Source of the DNA: Treponema sp.
Lineage (GTDB): Bacteria; Spirochaetota; Spirochaetia; Treponematales; Breznakiellaceae
Assembly: GCA_031264395.1 (NCBI GenBank)
Contig: JAISEB010000232.1
Coordinates: 1 to 34,329, forward strand
Reading direction: 5' to 3'
Length of the DNA stretch: 34,329 nucleotides
Within the stretch, counting starts at the first letter, position 1. Every line of letters begins with the position of its first letter. Of the stretch, positions 26,337 through 34,200 are shown piece by piece. The notes under the pieces are model-generated. The model did no database searches, was not told the origin of the DNA, and was given only the letters and a program-made list of their open reading frames with translations. The translations under genes and the position numbers were made by a program.

Positions 26337-26478
26337 GAGGCTGTTCCAAAACTTCAGTTTTTGGAACAGCTTCTTACCCCGGAGAAAATTGCACAAGAGG
26401 CAAATACCTGCCCTACAAGGAATTAGCAATTTTCTCCAAGAGCTTGTTTCAAAACCAACCGGGTTTTGGAACAAGCTC
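26337..26478. repeat. Array of three inverted repeats, REP/MITE-like intergenic element
   Basis: Three adjacent palindromes fill most of the gap between flbB and the phosphoesterase gene. The first has arms GCTGTTCCAAAA/TTTTGGAACAGC (26340-26370, extendable to 26337-26373). The second is a perfect 12-bp pair GGAGAAAATTGC/GCAATTTTCTCC (26381-26392 and 26426-26437). The third has 17-nt arms, GAGCTTGTTTCAAAACC (26440-26456) and its near-complement (26462-26478). The outer palindromes share the core TGTTCCAAAAC in four alternating copies, so the whole has terminal inverted repeats. No T-run follows any arm. Confidence 0.65.
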
Positions 26479-26507
26479 AATTCTATTACAGTATCGGTCA
26501 AAAGGAA

Positions 26508-27608
26508 TCAACGGTTCACCCCCCGGGAATTATCTCCCCTCTTTCCCAAAAGTTCTATCCGCGCCGCGACATAGTCCAGCCTGTCCTGATTCAGCACGGC
26601 CCGGCGGTGCGGCCCCATGCTTTCCACAGGGTAGCCCCCGCGGCTGATAAAGTGTTTTCCGTTCCCCCCGGTAAACCAGTAGACCAGGGAAATTGAATCC
26701 CTGTCCAGTTCTATGGCGTTGATCCCCTTTTTTCCTATAGCGCAGCCGGCGTTGAAGAGGCAGGGAACGGGAAGCGTGTCCCCGTAAAGGCTCTGGCGGA
26801 GAACGTCCCGCCTTTCCTTTCTGCGGAGTTTGCCGAGATCGGCCGAAAGGGCGGTGACTTCCCCGGAGATTTTTTCCTTTTCGGCCGGCGTGGCGGCAGG
26901 ATAATCGCGGCAGAGCCGTTCTATTTCGAATTTGATGTAATCGAAACGTCCCAGAGACTCAAAGAGGGGCCTGTGGGTGTGGCCTATGACGGAGATACAG
27001 TTGTTCTCCAGGGAAAATCCGTAGGCCTTTCTTTCGACATAGAAACGCCGCCGGGAACTGCGGGCGGTGGATATGTTCCGTATTCCGAAGGGCTTGAGAA
27101 AATAGCGTATGCTGGCCCCTACGAGGTTGTTGTATTCGGTGTACACCCTGGAAGACTGGTGTCCGTGGTACACATACACCGGTATAATCCCCGTCTCTAT
27201 GCGGACCGCGCTGTGCAGGGCGTAAGGATAGGACTTGTGGAAAAGCAGATCCTCGTCGTGATTTCCTATGAGTTTGTAAAGGCGCTCCGCCCCGGCAAAA
27301 CGGTCAAAGACACGGTACAGGCGGGGCCACTGTTTCTGCACGGCTTCAAGGGAATAGCGCATCATCTCCTCAATGTCCCCGTTGAGAACAAGATGCCAGC
27401 CGCGCTCAAAATAATAACCGGACAAAAGAGCCGTAAGAAGCTCGCCGTTACCGGCAAGATCGTCCCGCCGGCCCGAGCCCATGTGAAAATCGCCTGTTAT
27501 AAGGACTTTTTTGCCGTCCCGTATATCCAGCACCGCGTCGGGATTAAAGCGCGGGCCCACCATATCGTTGAAAAAACTGCTTTCGGCTTTTTCCGTCCGG
27601 TACAACAT
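26508..27608 (-). CDS. Calcineurin-like metallophosphoesterase
   Basis: A 366-residue cytoplasmic protein with the complete metallophosphoesterase motif series: GDFHMG (Asp40, His42), NGD (Asp78), GNHDE (Asn116, His117), YHGHQ (His148, His150) and GHTH near residue 207. The overall shape recalls the LpxH/UDP-diacylglucosamine hydrolase group, but treponemes make no lipid A, so that substrate is unlikely. The C-terminal third is a helical region followed by a small beta segment. It follows the CBM9-like gene by 65 bp, in which an 8-bp hairpin lies. Substrate unknown. Confidence 0.88.
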   Translation of the reverse strand: MLYRTEKAESSFFNDMVGPRFNPDAVLDIRDGKKVLITGDFHMGSGRRDDLAGNGELLTALLSGYYFERGWHLVLNGDIEEMMRYSLEAVQKQWPRLYRVFDRFAGAERLYKLIGNHDEDLLFHKSYPYALHSAVRIETGIIPVYVYHGHQSSRVYTEYNNLVGASIRYFLKPFGIRNISTARSSRRRFYVERKAYGFSLENNCISVIGHTHRPLFESLGRFDYIKFEIERLCRDYPAATPAEKEKISGEVTALSADLGKLRRKERRDVLRQSLYGDTLPVPCLFNAGCAIGKKGINAIELDRDSISLVYWFTGGNGKHFISRGGYPVESMGPHRRAVLNQDRLDYVAARIELLGKRGDNSRGVNR

Positions 27609-27621
27609 TGAACAACTTCTA

Positions 27622-27643
27622 CGGTAAAGATACCTCTTTACCG
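27622..27643 (-). other. Hairpin in the leader of the phosphoesterase gene
   Basis: CGGTAAAG-AGGTAT-CTTTACCG gives an 8-bp stem ending 13 nt before the ATG at 27608. No T-run follows. The ribosome-binding site of that gene is weak. Confidence 0.35.
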
Positions 27644-27673
27644 CCCGGAGGGCAACGGCCCCGTAATCCGCCC

Positions 27674-28483
27674 TTATTCCACAAAACGCAGCCGGGCAAA
27701 ACGCTCGGGGATGTGGGAATCGTAGGCCCCGTGCCCGTTCAGGGCCCAGCCCGCGCCCGCCAGTTCCCTGCCGTTGGCCCGGAGGTTTTCAAAGCGGAAA
27801 AACTGGCAGCGGATGCTGTCCCCGGCCTTTGGGGGAAAATTCCCCGAAGGATTCAAAATCCTGAAACCTTCCCAGGGAAAGGCAATCTCAACGGTCCAGC
27901 CCCTGTCGGTGCAGGAAGGATCGTTGATCTTCCCGTCCACCCAAACGGCGCTCTTCATGCCCGGAAAATCAAAATCCATAAAGGCCCAGCGCCGGCCCCG
28001 GGGGTGCTTCCTGAAGCGGGCGGCATCCTGAAAACCGGAGAGCACATCCACGTCCCGGCTGTAAAGGTCAAATCCCCCCTGTTCAAACCGGCTTCCCTTT
28101 ACAAGGGCATCCTGATAAACAAAAAATACCTCATACACCGTATTAAAGGCGTTGATCTCGCATTCGTAGTAGCAGTCTTCACCGTCAATAAAAAACTCCA
28201 CGTCGTTGTCGTACCAGACAAGCGAATCACGTTCGGTAAACGACGCCCGCACATCAGGCTCCTCCATCCAGAAGGCAACGTACAGGGCCTTCTCGTCCCA
28301 GAGGGCGGCGGCGCGGGTATCAAGGAGCGCGGGGCCGCCCGTCAGAAGATCCACAAAACGGCCGGATTTCCGGGCCTCCTTCCATACGGGCTTGTCCAGG
28401 CGGCCGTCTATGGGGAAAAAACCCCGCGTCCTCCGGCAGTCATATTGGGCGGGACAGTCCCGGCCTTCGGCATGTTCGTCCAT
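27674..28483 (-). CDS. CBM9-like (carbohydrate-binding family 9-like) domain protein
   Basis: A 269-residue protein consisting almost entirely of one beta-sandwich domain of the CBM9-like type. Recognisable elements are FFPIDGRLDKPVWKEA at the start, ALWDEKALYVAFWMEEPDV, the acidic VWYDNDVEFFIDGEDCYYE strand pair, and GWTVEIAFPWEGFRI. There is no signal peptide or catalytic domain, so unlike most CBM9 modules it should be cytoplasmic. GGGGGG stands 5 nt before the ATG. Proteins of this stand-alone kind are known as hypotheticals; ligand and role are unknown. Confidence 0.82.
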   Translation of the reverse strand: MDEHAEGRDCPAQYDCRRTRGFFPIDGRLDKPVWKEARKSGRFVDLLTGGPALLDTRAAALWDEKALYVAFWMEEPDVRASFTERDSLVWYDNDVEFFIDGEDCYYECEINAFNTVYEVFFVYQDALVKGSRFEQGGFDLYSRDVDVLSGFQDAARFRKHPRGRRWAFMDFDFPGMKSAVWVDGKINDPSCTDRGWTVEIAFPWEGFRILNPSGNFPPKAGDSIRCQFFRFENLRANGRELAGAGWALNGHGAYDSHIPERFARLRFVE

Positions 28484-28543
28484 ACGTACCCCCCTTTAAG
28501 CATAACGCTGTTTCAGGAAGAATGCACGCGGACGAAAGCGGGC

Positions 28544-29236
28544 CTATATCTCCATCGCCTCGCCCAAATAATTGATAAACCATCCGTTTTCAGGGGGAAC
28601 GGTTTTTTCGCCGGTGATGATCCTGTACATGTTTTCAACCGACACCAGAGGCTCTATCTGGGCGTCGTTCCGCCCCATGACGGTGTTCATGCGGCCGGGA
28701 TGAACGGCGTAAATTTTATAGTCGGAAACTGTTTTGGCAAACACGGCGACAAGTTTATTCTCGGCGGATTTGGAGACCGAATAGGCCGGATACCTCGTCC
28801 CCACATTGGTCATGGAACCGCCTTCGGAGGTAATCGTTATGAAAATACCGCCCGGCTTTACGGCGTTGTGAAAATGTTTGATAACAATCGCGGCCCCGGT
28901 TACATTGACATCGAGGGCCAGGCGGAGATCGGCAACGTTGACTTCGGTTATGGGAAGTTCGCGGTCGCTGTCGGCGAGAATTCCCGCCACCGAAACAACC
29001 GCGTCAAGTTTTCCCCCGTCGTTCAGAATTGTTTTTGCCGCCCCGGCGATATCCTCTTCCCTGGTAACATCCGCGGGGAAGACCTTTAAACCGGAAAATT
29101 TCGCCGCCGCGTTTGTGGTTTCTTCATGGGGAAGGGAAGGATGATAACACGCGTACACCCTGTGCCCTTTTTCCGCCATGTAGAGCGAGAGGAGCAGTGC
29201 AAAGCCCCGGTTGGCCCCCGTAATAAATACCCGCAT
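28544..29236 (-). CDS. Short-chain dehydrogenase/reductase family protein
   Basis: A 230-residue Rossmann-fold protein. The nucleotide motif reads TGANRGFA (Gly7, Gly11, Ala13), where classical SDRs have TGxxxGxG. The usual NNAG is SVAG (82-85). The catalytic set is present: Asn111, Ser137 or Ser141, Tyr152 and Lys156 (YSVSK). The substrate is unknown. AAGGAGG precedes the ATG. It heads a three-gene minus-strand group with the CBM9-like and phosphoesterase genes (60- and 65-bp gaps), driven by a strong promoter. Confidence 0.88.
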   Translation of the reverse strand: MRVFITGANRGFALLLSLYMAEKGHRVYACYHPSLPHEETTNAAAKFSGLKVFPADVTREEDIAGAAKTILNDGGKLDAVVSVAGILADSDRELPITEVNVADLRLALDVNVTGAAIVIKHFHNAVKPGGIFITITSEGGSMTNVGTRYPAYSVSKSAENKLVAVFAKTVSDYKIYAVHPGRMNTVMGRNDAQIEPLVSVENMYRIITGEKTVPPENGWFINYLGEAMEI

Positions 29237-29257
29237 GATTCCCTCCTTTACCGGGGA

Positions 29258-29286
29258 ATTTTACACCGTGTCCCCCGGCGCGTCAA
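29258..29286 (-). promoter_or_regulatory. Strong sigma-70-type promoter for the SDR-CBM9-phosphoesterase group
   Basis: Minus strand: TTGACG (29281-29286), 17 nt, TAAAAT (29258-29263), each one mismatch from consensus. Transcription would start near 29251, leaving a 15-nt leader with AAGGAGG before the SDR ATG. Confidence 0.75.
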
Positions 29287-29298
29287 CGCACGGCGGGA

Positions 29299-29313
29299 CG
29301 AAGCGTGGCTTCG
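29299..29313. other. Short palindrome in the divergent intergenic region
   Basis: CGAAGC-GTG-GCTTCG, a 6-bp stem just upstream of the SDR promoter. It could be an operator half-site pair or chance. Confidence 0.25.
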
Positions 29314-29376
29314 CCTTCAACGCGGTGAGCCTCGTCATTGAACAACTCCGCTACGGACTTTCACATACATTCGTAG

Positions 29377-29382
29377 TATACT
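29377..29382 (+). promoter_or_regulatory. -10 box of the AMMECR1-family gene, leaderless arrangement
   Basis: TATACT ends 6 nt before the ATG at 29389, so transcription should begin at or within 1-2 nt of the ATG. No good -35 is visible at 16-18 nt, and there is no Shine-Dalgarno sequence. Confidence 0.55.
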
Positions 29383-29388
29383 AAGAGC

Positions 29389-29952
29389 ATGGATTTTACC
29401 ATAAGTGATGAGGAACAAAGGCTCCTCCTTGCCGAAGCAAGGGAAGCCATAACCGCGAAACTCGAAGGCCGCGCGCCCCGTTACAAACGGGCCGGAGAGG
29501 CGGGCGGCGGGGCCCTTGACCAGCCGTGCGGCGCTTTCGTCACCCTCCGCAAGGGGAAAAATCTCCGGGGCTGTATAGGCAGGATGAGCGCGTCCCTTCC
29601 CTTAAGGGAAACGGTGCGGGCCATGGCCGTTGAGGCGGCATTCGGAGATCCCCGCTTCCCTCCCCTCAGTCCCGGCGAGGCCGGACAATGCCGCATTGAA
29701 ATATCCGCCCTTTCCCCCATGATCCCCTGCGCCGATCCCCGGCGGGTAACGGTTGGAGTGCACGGCCTCTACCTTGCCTCTGGCGGCCGTTCCGGCGTAC
29801 TGCTTCCCCAGGTCCCGGTGGAGCAGGGCTGGGATCTTGACGAGTACCTTGACTACATTTGCGTCAAGGCGGGCCTTCCCGCCCGTTCATACGAGGCCCC
29901 CGGCGCGAAGCTCTGCACATTTACCGCGGCCGTTTTCGGGGAACCGGACTGA
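29389..29952 (+). CDS. amrA: AMMECR1-domain protein (AmmeMemoRadiSam system protein A)
   Basis: A 187-residue single-domain protein with the family hallmark LRGCIG (59-64), the preceding GAFVTLRKG strand, the helix AVEAAFGDPRFPPLSP, and the C-terminal GVLLPQVPVEQGWDLDEYLDYICVKAGLP. In many bacteria the gene stands beside Memo and radical-SAM genes; here neither is in the window. The biochemical function of the family is not established. It is transcribed divergently from the SDR gene. Confidence 0.92.
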   Translation: MDFTISDEEQRLLLAEAREAITAKLEGRAPRYKRAGEAGGGALDQPCGAFVTLRKGKNLRGCIGRMSASLPLRETVRAMAVEAAFGDPRFPPLSPGEAGQCRIEISALSPMIPCADPRRVTVGVHGLYLASGGRSGVLLPQVPVEQGWDLDEYLDYICVKAGLPARSYEAPGAKLCTFTAAVFGEPD

Positions 29953-29987
29953 CGCGCCGTTACCGGTTCACCGGCTAAACAAAGAAC

Positions 29988-30053
29988 AAAAACCCGCGTT
30001 TTGCCGGAATTTCCGCCGCCGGCAACTGTGTTTTCCGTCTTTTTCGGGTTTTT
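29988..30053 (+). terminator. Nested stem-loop with T-tract, probable terminator of the AMMECR1-family gene
   Basis: The outer arms are AAAAACCCG (29988-29996) and CGGGTTTTT (30045-30053), enclosing an inner stem TTGCCGG/CCGGCAA (30001-30007 and 30019-30025). The right outer arm ends in five T residues, followed by T-rich DNA. It lies 36 nt after the stop codon. Confidence 0.5.
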
Positions 30054-30073
30054 CATTCCTTGTTTTCAAGAGC

Positions 30074-30102
30074 TTGCACATTATTGAAGGGCCGTATAGA
30101 CT
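30074..30102 (+). promoter_or_regulatory. carAB promoter, leaderless arrangement
   Basis: TTGCAC (30074-30079), 17 nt, TAGACT (30097-30102). The -10 ends 6 nt before the carA ATG, and no Shine-Dalgarno sequence lies in the usual window. An alternative -10, TATAGA at 30095-30100, has a 15-nt spacer. Confidence 0.5.
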
Positions 30103-30108
30103 GGTCCC

Positions 30109-31293
30109 ATGAAAAAGCGGGTTACGGAGGCGCGGCAGACAAAGGCGGCAAGACAGGCGACGCTTGTCCTTGAGGACGGTTCCGAATTTTCAGGCTGGTC
30201 CTTCGGCAGGGCCCGTTCGCAGGCGGGGGAAGTGGTCTTTACCACCGGCATGACAGGGTATCCACAGTCCCTTACGGACCCCAGTTTCCGGGGGCAGATC
30301 CTCGTGTCTACATGGCCGCTTGCCGGGAACTACGGCGTTCCTGTAAAACCCGGAACAGGGGAACCGTACCTGGACGAACAGGGCATTCCCCTTCATTTTG
30401 AATCGCCTTCCGTACAGGTTTCGGGTTTTGTGGTTTCCGAAGCATGCGCGGAGCCAAGCCATTTTTCTTCGGGGGCTACCCTTTCGGCCTGGCTTGAAAA
30501 AAACAACGTTCCCGGCGTGTACGGCGTCGATACGCGCGCGCTCGCGAAACGGCTGAGGGAACACGGGGTCATGCCGGGGAAGATCCTTGTCGAGGGAAGC
30601 AGGGACATCACCATTGATTCGGGGCTCATCGCGCATCCTGTGGCGGACGTTTCCCCGCCCGAAGTACGGCGCTACACGCCCGGCGGGCAGGGCGGGGAAA
30701 AAGGCGGCCGTGAAGGCCGCGCTCCCCGCGTTGTCCTTGTGGACTGCGGCGCAAAGGCAAACATCATACGCTGCCTTCTTGCACGCGGAACCGAAGTGAT
30801 ACGGGTCCCCTGGGATCACGATCTGCGCGGCATTGAATACGACGGCCTTTTTTTGTCCAACGGCCCCGGAGATCCCAAGTCCTGCGGCAAAACCATCGCC
30901 ATGGTTCGGAAGGCGTTTCACGCGGAAAAGCCCATCTTCGGCATCTGCCTGGGCAACCAGATCATGGCGCTTGCCGCGGGCGGGGACACCTACAAGCTCC
31001 CCTACGGCCACCGCGGCCAGAACCAGCCCTGCGTCGAAACAAACAGCCGGCGCTGTTATATCACAAGCCAGAACCACGGCTACGCGGTGCGGGGAGAAAC
31101 GCTTCCCAGAGGATGGGAGCCCTGGTTTGTCAACGCCAACGACGGCACCATAGAAGGAATACGCTCGAAGAAGGGCCCCTTCTCCGCCGTGCAGTTTCAC
31201 CCCGAAGGCTGCCCCGGCCCGCGCGATACGGAATTCCTCATCGACCTTTTCATTAAACAGGTGAAGGAAGGAACAAACAAAAACCATGAGTAA
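30109..31293 (+). CDS. carA: Carbamoyl-phosphate synthase, glutamine-hydrolysing small subunit
   Basis: A 394-residue glutamine amidotransferase subunit. The N-terminal CPSase domain has LVLEDGSEFSGWSFG and GEVVFTTGMTGYPQSLTDPS. The class I amidotransferase domain has the nucleophile elbow GICLGNQ (Cys280) and HPE (His364, Glu366), with the same spacing as E. coli Cys269/His353/Glu355. It releases ammonia from glutamine for CarB. Segments such as KANIIRCLL and VPWDHDL resemble the Bacteroidetes-type subunit more than the E. coli type. It overlaps carB by 8 bp. Confidence 0.97.
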   Translation: MKKRVTEARQTKAARQATLVLEDGSEFSGWSFGRARSQAGEVVFTTGMTGYPQSLTDPSFRGQILVSTWPLAGNYGVPVKPGTGEPYLDEQGIPLHFESPSVQVSGFVVSEACAEPSHFSSGATLSAWLEKNNVPGVYGVDTRALAKRLREHGVMPGKILVEGSRDITIDSGLIAHPVADVSPPEVRRYTPGGQGGEKGGREGRAPRVVLVDCGAKANIIRCLLARGTEVIRVPWDHDLRGIEYDGLFLSNGPGDPKSCGKTIAMVRKAFHAEKPIFGICLGNQIMALAAGGDTYKLPYGHRGQNQPCVETNSRRCYITSQNHGYAVRGETLPRGWEPWFVNANDGTIEGIRSKKGPFSAVQFHPEGCPGPRDTEFLIDLFIKQVKEGTNKNHE

Positions 31294-34200
31294 CAGGGAA
31301 AAAGTAAAAAAGGTAATCGTCCTCGGTTCGGGCGGCCTTAAAATAGGACAGGCCGGCGAATTCGACTATTCGGGATCACAGGCGCTCAAGGCGCTGCGGG
31401 AAGAAGGGATCAAAACCGTACTGGTAAACCCCAACATCGCCACCATACAGACAAGTGAAGGCATGGCCGACGCAACCTACTTTCTCCCTGTAACTCCTGA
31501 ATATGTAAAGCAGGTAATCGAAAAGGAAAGGCCCGACGGGATCTTCCTTTCCTTCGGCGGGCAGACCGCCCTTAACTGCGGGGTCGCGCTGGAACGGGAC
31601 GGGACCCTCTACAAGTACGGCGTGCGGGTTTTGGGAACCCAGGTCAGGGCCATTGAAGACACGGAGGACAGGGAACGCTTTGTAAAACGCCTTGGGGAAA
31701 TCGGGGCGCTTGTTCCCCGCAGTACGGCTGTGGGGGGAAAGGACGGCGCCGAAGCGGCCGTAAAAACGGCGGTGGAAGCGGCGGAGCGCATCGGGTACCC
31801 TGTAATGATACGGGCCGCCTACGCGCTGGGCGGTTCGGGATCGGGGATATGCCGCAATGAAAAGGAACTTGTCCGCCGCTGTGACCGCATCTTCGCGCGT
31901 TCAAGCGAAACGGGAGAATCGCCACAGGTTTTAATTGAGGAATGGCTCGGGGGCTGGAAGGAAATCGAATACGAAGTAGTCCGGGACTCCGACGACAACT
32001 GCATCACCGTCTGCAACATGGAGAACTTCGATCCGCTGGGCATACACACGGGCGAAAGCATCGTGGTAGCCCCTTCCCAAACCCTCACCGATTCGGAATA
32101 CCACAAACTGCGCCGCATTGCCATAGAGGTAATACGGCATCTGGGCATCGTGGGTGAATGCAACATACAGTACGCGCTGGACCCCGCGTCGGAAGACTAC
32201 CGCATCATCGAGGTGAACGCCCGGCTTTCGCGCAGTTCCGCCCTTGCCTCCAAGGCGACAGGGTACCCGCTGGCCTTTGTCGCGGCGAAACTCGCGCTGG
32301 GTTATTCGCTTGCCGGCATAGAGAACCGCATTACACGGGCGACAAAATCCTGTTTTGAACCGGCCCTTGATTACATCGTGGTCAAGGTTCCCCGCTGGGA
32401 TCTTTCCAAATTCAAAAACGTGGATCTCAGGATAGGCTCCGAAATGAAATCGGTCGGGGAAGTAATGTCCATAGGCCGCGGTTTCGAGGAAGCGCTGCAG
32501 AAGGCGCTTCGCATGACAGGCACAGGCGCGCCGGGACTTGCCGGAGGCGATTCCCTCTGCGGCGCGGGAAGCGGCCGCGGTTTCGGCGGAAAGGAAGGGG
32601 CGGCAAACATACGCGACGCGCTTGCGCGGCCGACCGACAGGCGCGTCTTTGTGATATACCGGGCCCTTGCCGAGGGGTGGACCGTTGACCGCATACACAG
32701 GCTTACGGGCATAGACAAATGGTTCCTCCATAAAATGGCAAACGTCCTTTCGTGCGAACAGGATCTCGTCGCGGCAAAGGAAAAGCCTGTCCTGGACAGG
32801 GAACTTCTTGCGCGCGCAAAGCGCCTGGGATTTTCCGACGGGCGCATAGGGGAACTGGCCGGGGCGGACGAGGCCGGGATACGTTCCCTCCGCGAAGAGT
32901 ACCGCATACGGCCCAGCGTCAAACAGATAGACACGCTGGCGGCGGAGTACCCGGCAAAAACAAACTACCTTTACATGACCTACGGGACAGGCGGCGCGGT
33001 AAACGACGACGTTGCCCCGGCGGCGCGGGGGGTCATGGTGCTCGGATCGGGGGCGTACCGCATAGGAAGCAGCGTGGAATTCGACTGGTGCTGCGTAAAC
33101 GCCGCGGAAACGGCGCACGCGCTGGGCCGCTATTCCATCATGGTGAACTGCAATCCCGAAACGGTCTCCACCGATTACGACATGTGCGACAGGCTTTACT
33201 TTGAGGAACTAACGCTGGAACGCATACTCGACATATGGGAAAGGGAAAGGCCCGGCGGGATCATCCTTTCCATGGGCGGGCAGATCCCCAACAACCTGGC
33301 GACAAAACTCTACGCGGCGGGAACGGTGATCTACGGCACCAGCCCCGAATCCATAGACATGGCGGAAGACCGCAACAAATTTTCAGGCCTCCTTGACAGC
33401 CTGGGGATAGAGCAGCCCGAATGGAAGGAACTGACCGATCTTGCCTCGGCAAAACAGTTCGCCGCCCGCGCGGGTTACCCGGTGCTGATACGGCCGAGCT
33501 ATGTCCTTTCGGGCGCCGCGATGAACATTGCCTGGGACGACGCGAGCCTTGAAAAATCCTTAAGCCTCGCGGCGGACGTTTCCCCCGAACATCCGGTGGT
33601 CATTTCCAAGTTCATTGAAAATTCCAAAGAGATAGAAATAGACGCGGTGGCAAAACGCGGCGACATCATCTTTCACGCAATCACCGAGCACATAGAAAAC
33701 GCCGGCGTCCATTCGGGCGACGCGACGGTGGTGCTTCCCGCGCAGCGGCTCTACATAGAAACGGTCCGGAAAATACGGCGCCTGAGCGAACGGATAGCCC
33801 GCGCGCTTGACATCACAGGACCCTTCAACATACAGTTCCTTGCCCAGCGCAACCGGGTGCGCGTCATCGAATGCAATCTCCGCGCGTCAAGGAGTTTTCC
33901 CTTCTGCTCAAAGATAAGCCGCGTAAACATGATAGATCTCGCGGTGCGGGCCATGCTGGACGAAAAGGTTGAAAAGCCCCCCGTGTCCGCCCTTGACCTC
34001 GAGTGGGTGGGAGTAAAGGCGGCGCAGTTCAGCTTTTCGCGGCTTCACGGCGCGGACCCCGTAAGCGGCGTCGAGATGGCGTCAACAGGAGAAGTGGGCT
34101 GCATAGGATCGGAACTTTCCGACGCCTTTCTTAAATCGCTCCTTTCGGTAGGCTACAGGCTTCCCAAAAAATCCATACTTCTTTCCACAGGCCCCATGGA

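Noticed and set aside
26262-26501. 79-codon minus-strand frame through the intergenic palindromes
   Set aside because: Its sequence is simply the translated inverted repeats, with no credible ribosome-binding site; better read as a repeat element.
27608-29089. 493-codon plus-strand frame
   Set aside because: It crosses two clear minus-strand genes (CBM9-like and SDR) and their gap, with no ribosome-binding site or motif.
31931-33118. 395-codon minus-strand frame
   Set aside because: It is antisense to carB, whose ATP-grasp motifs are complete.
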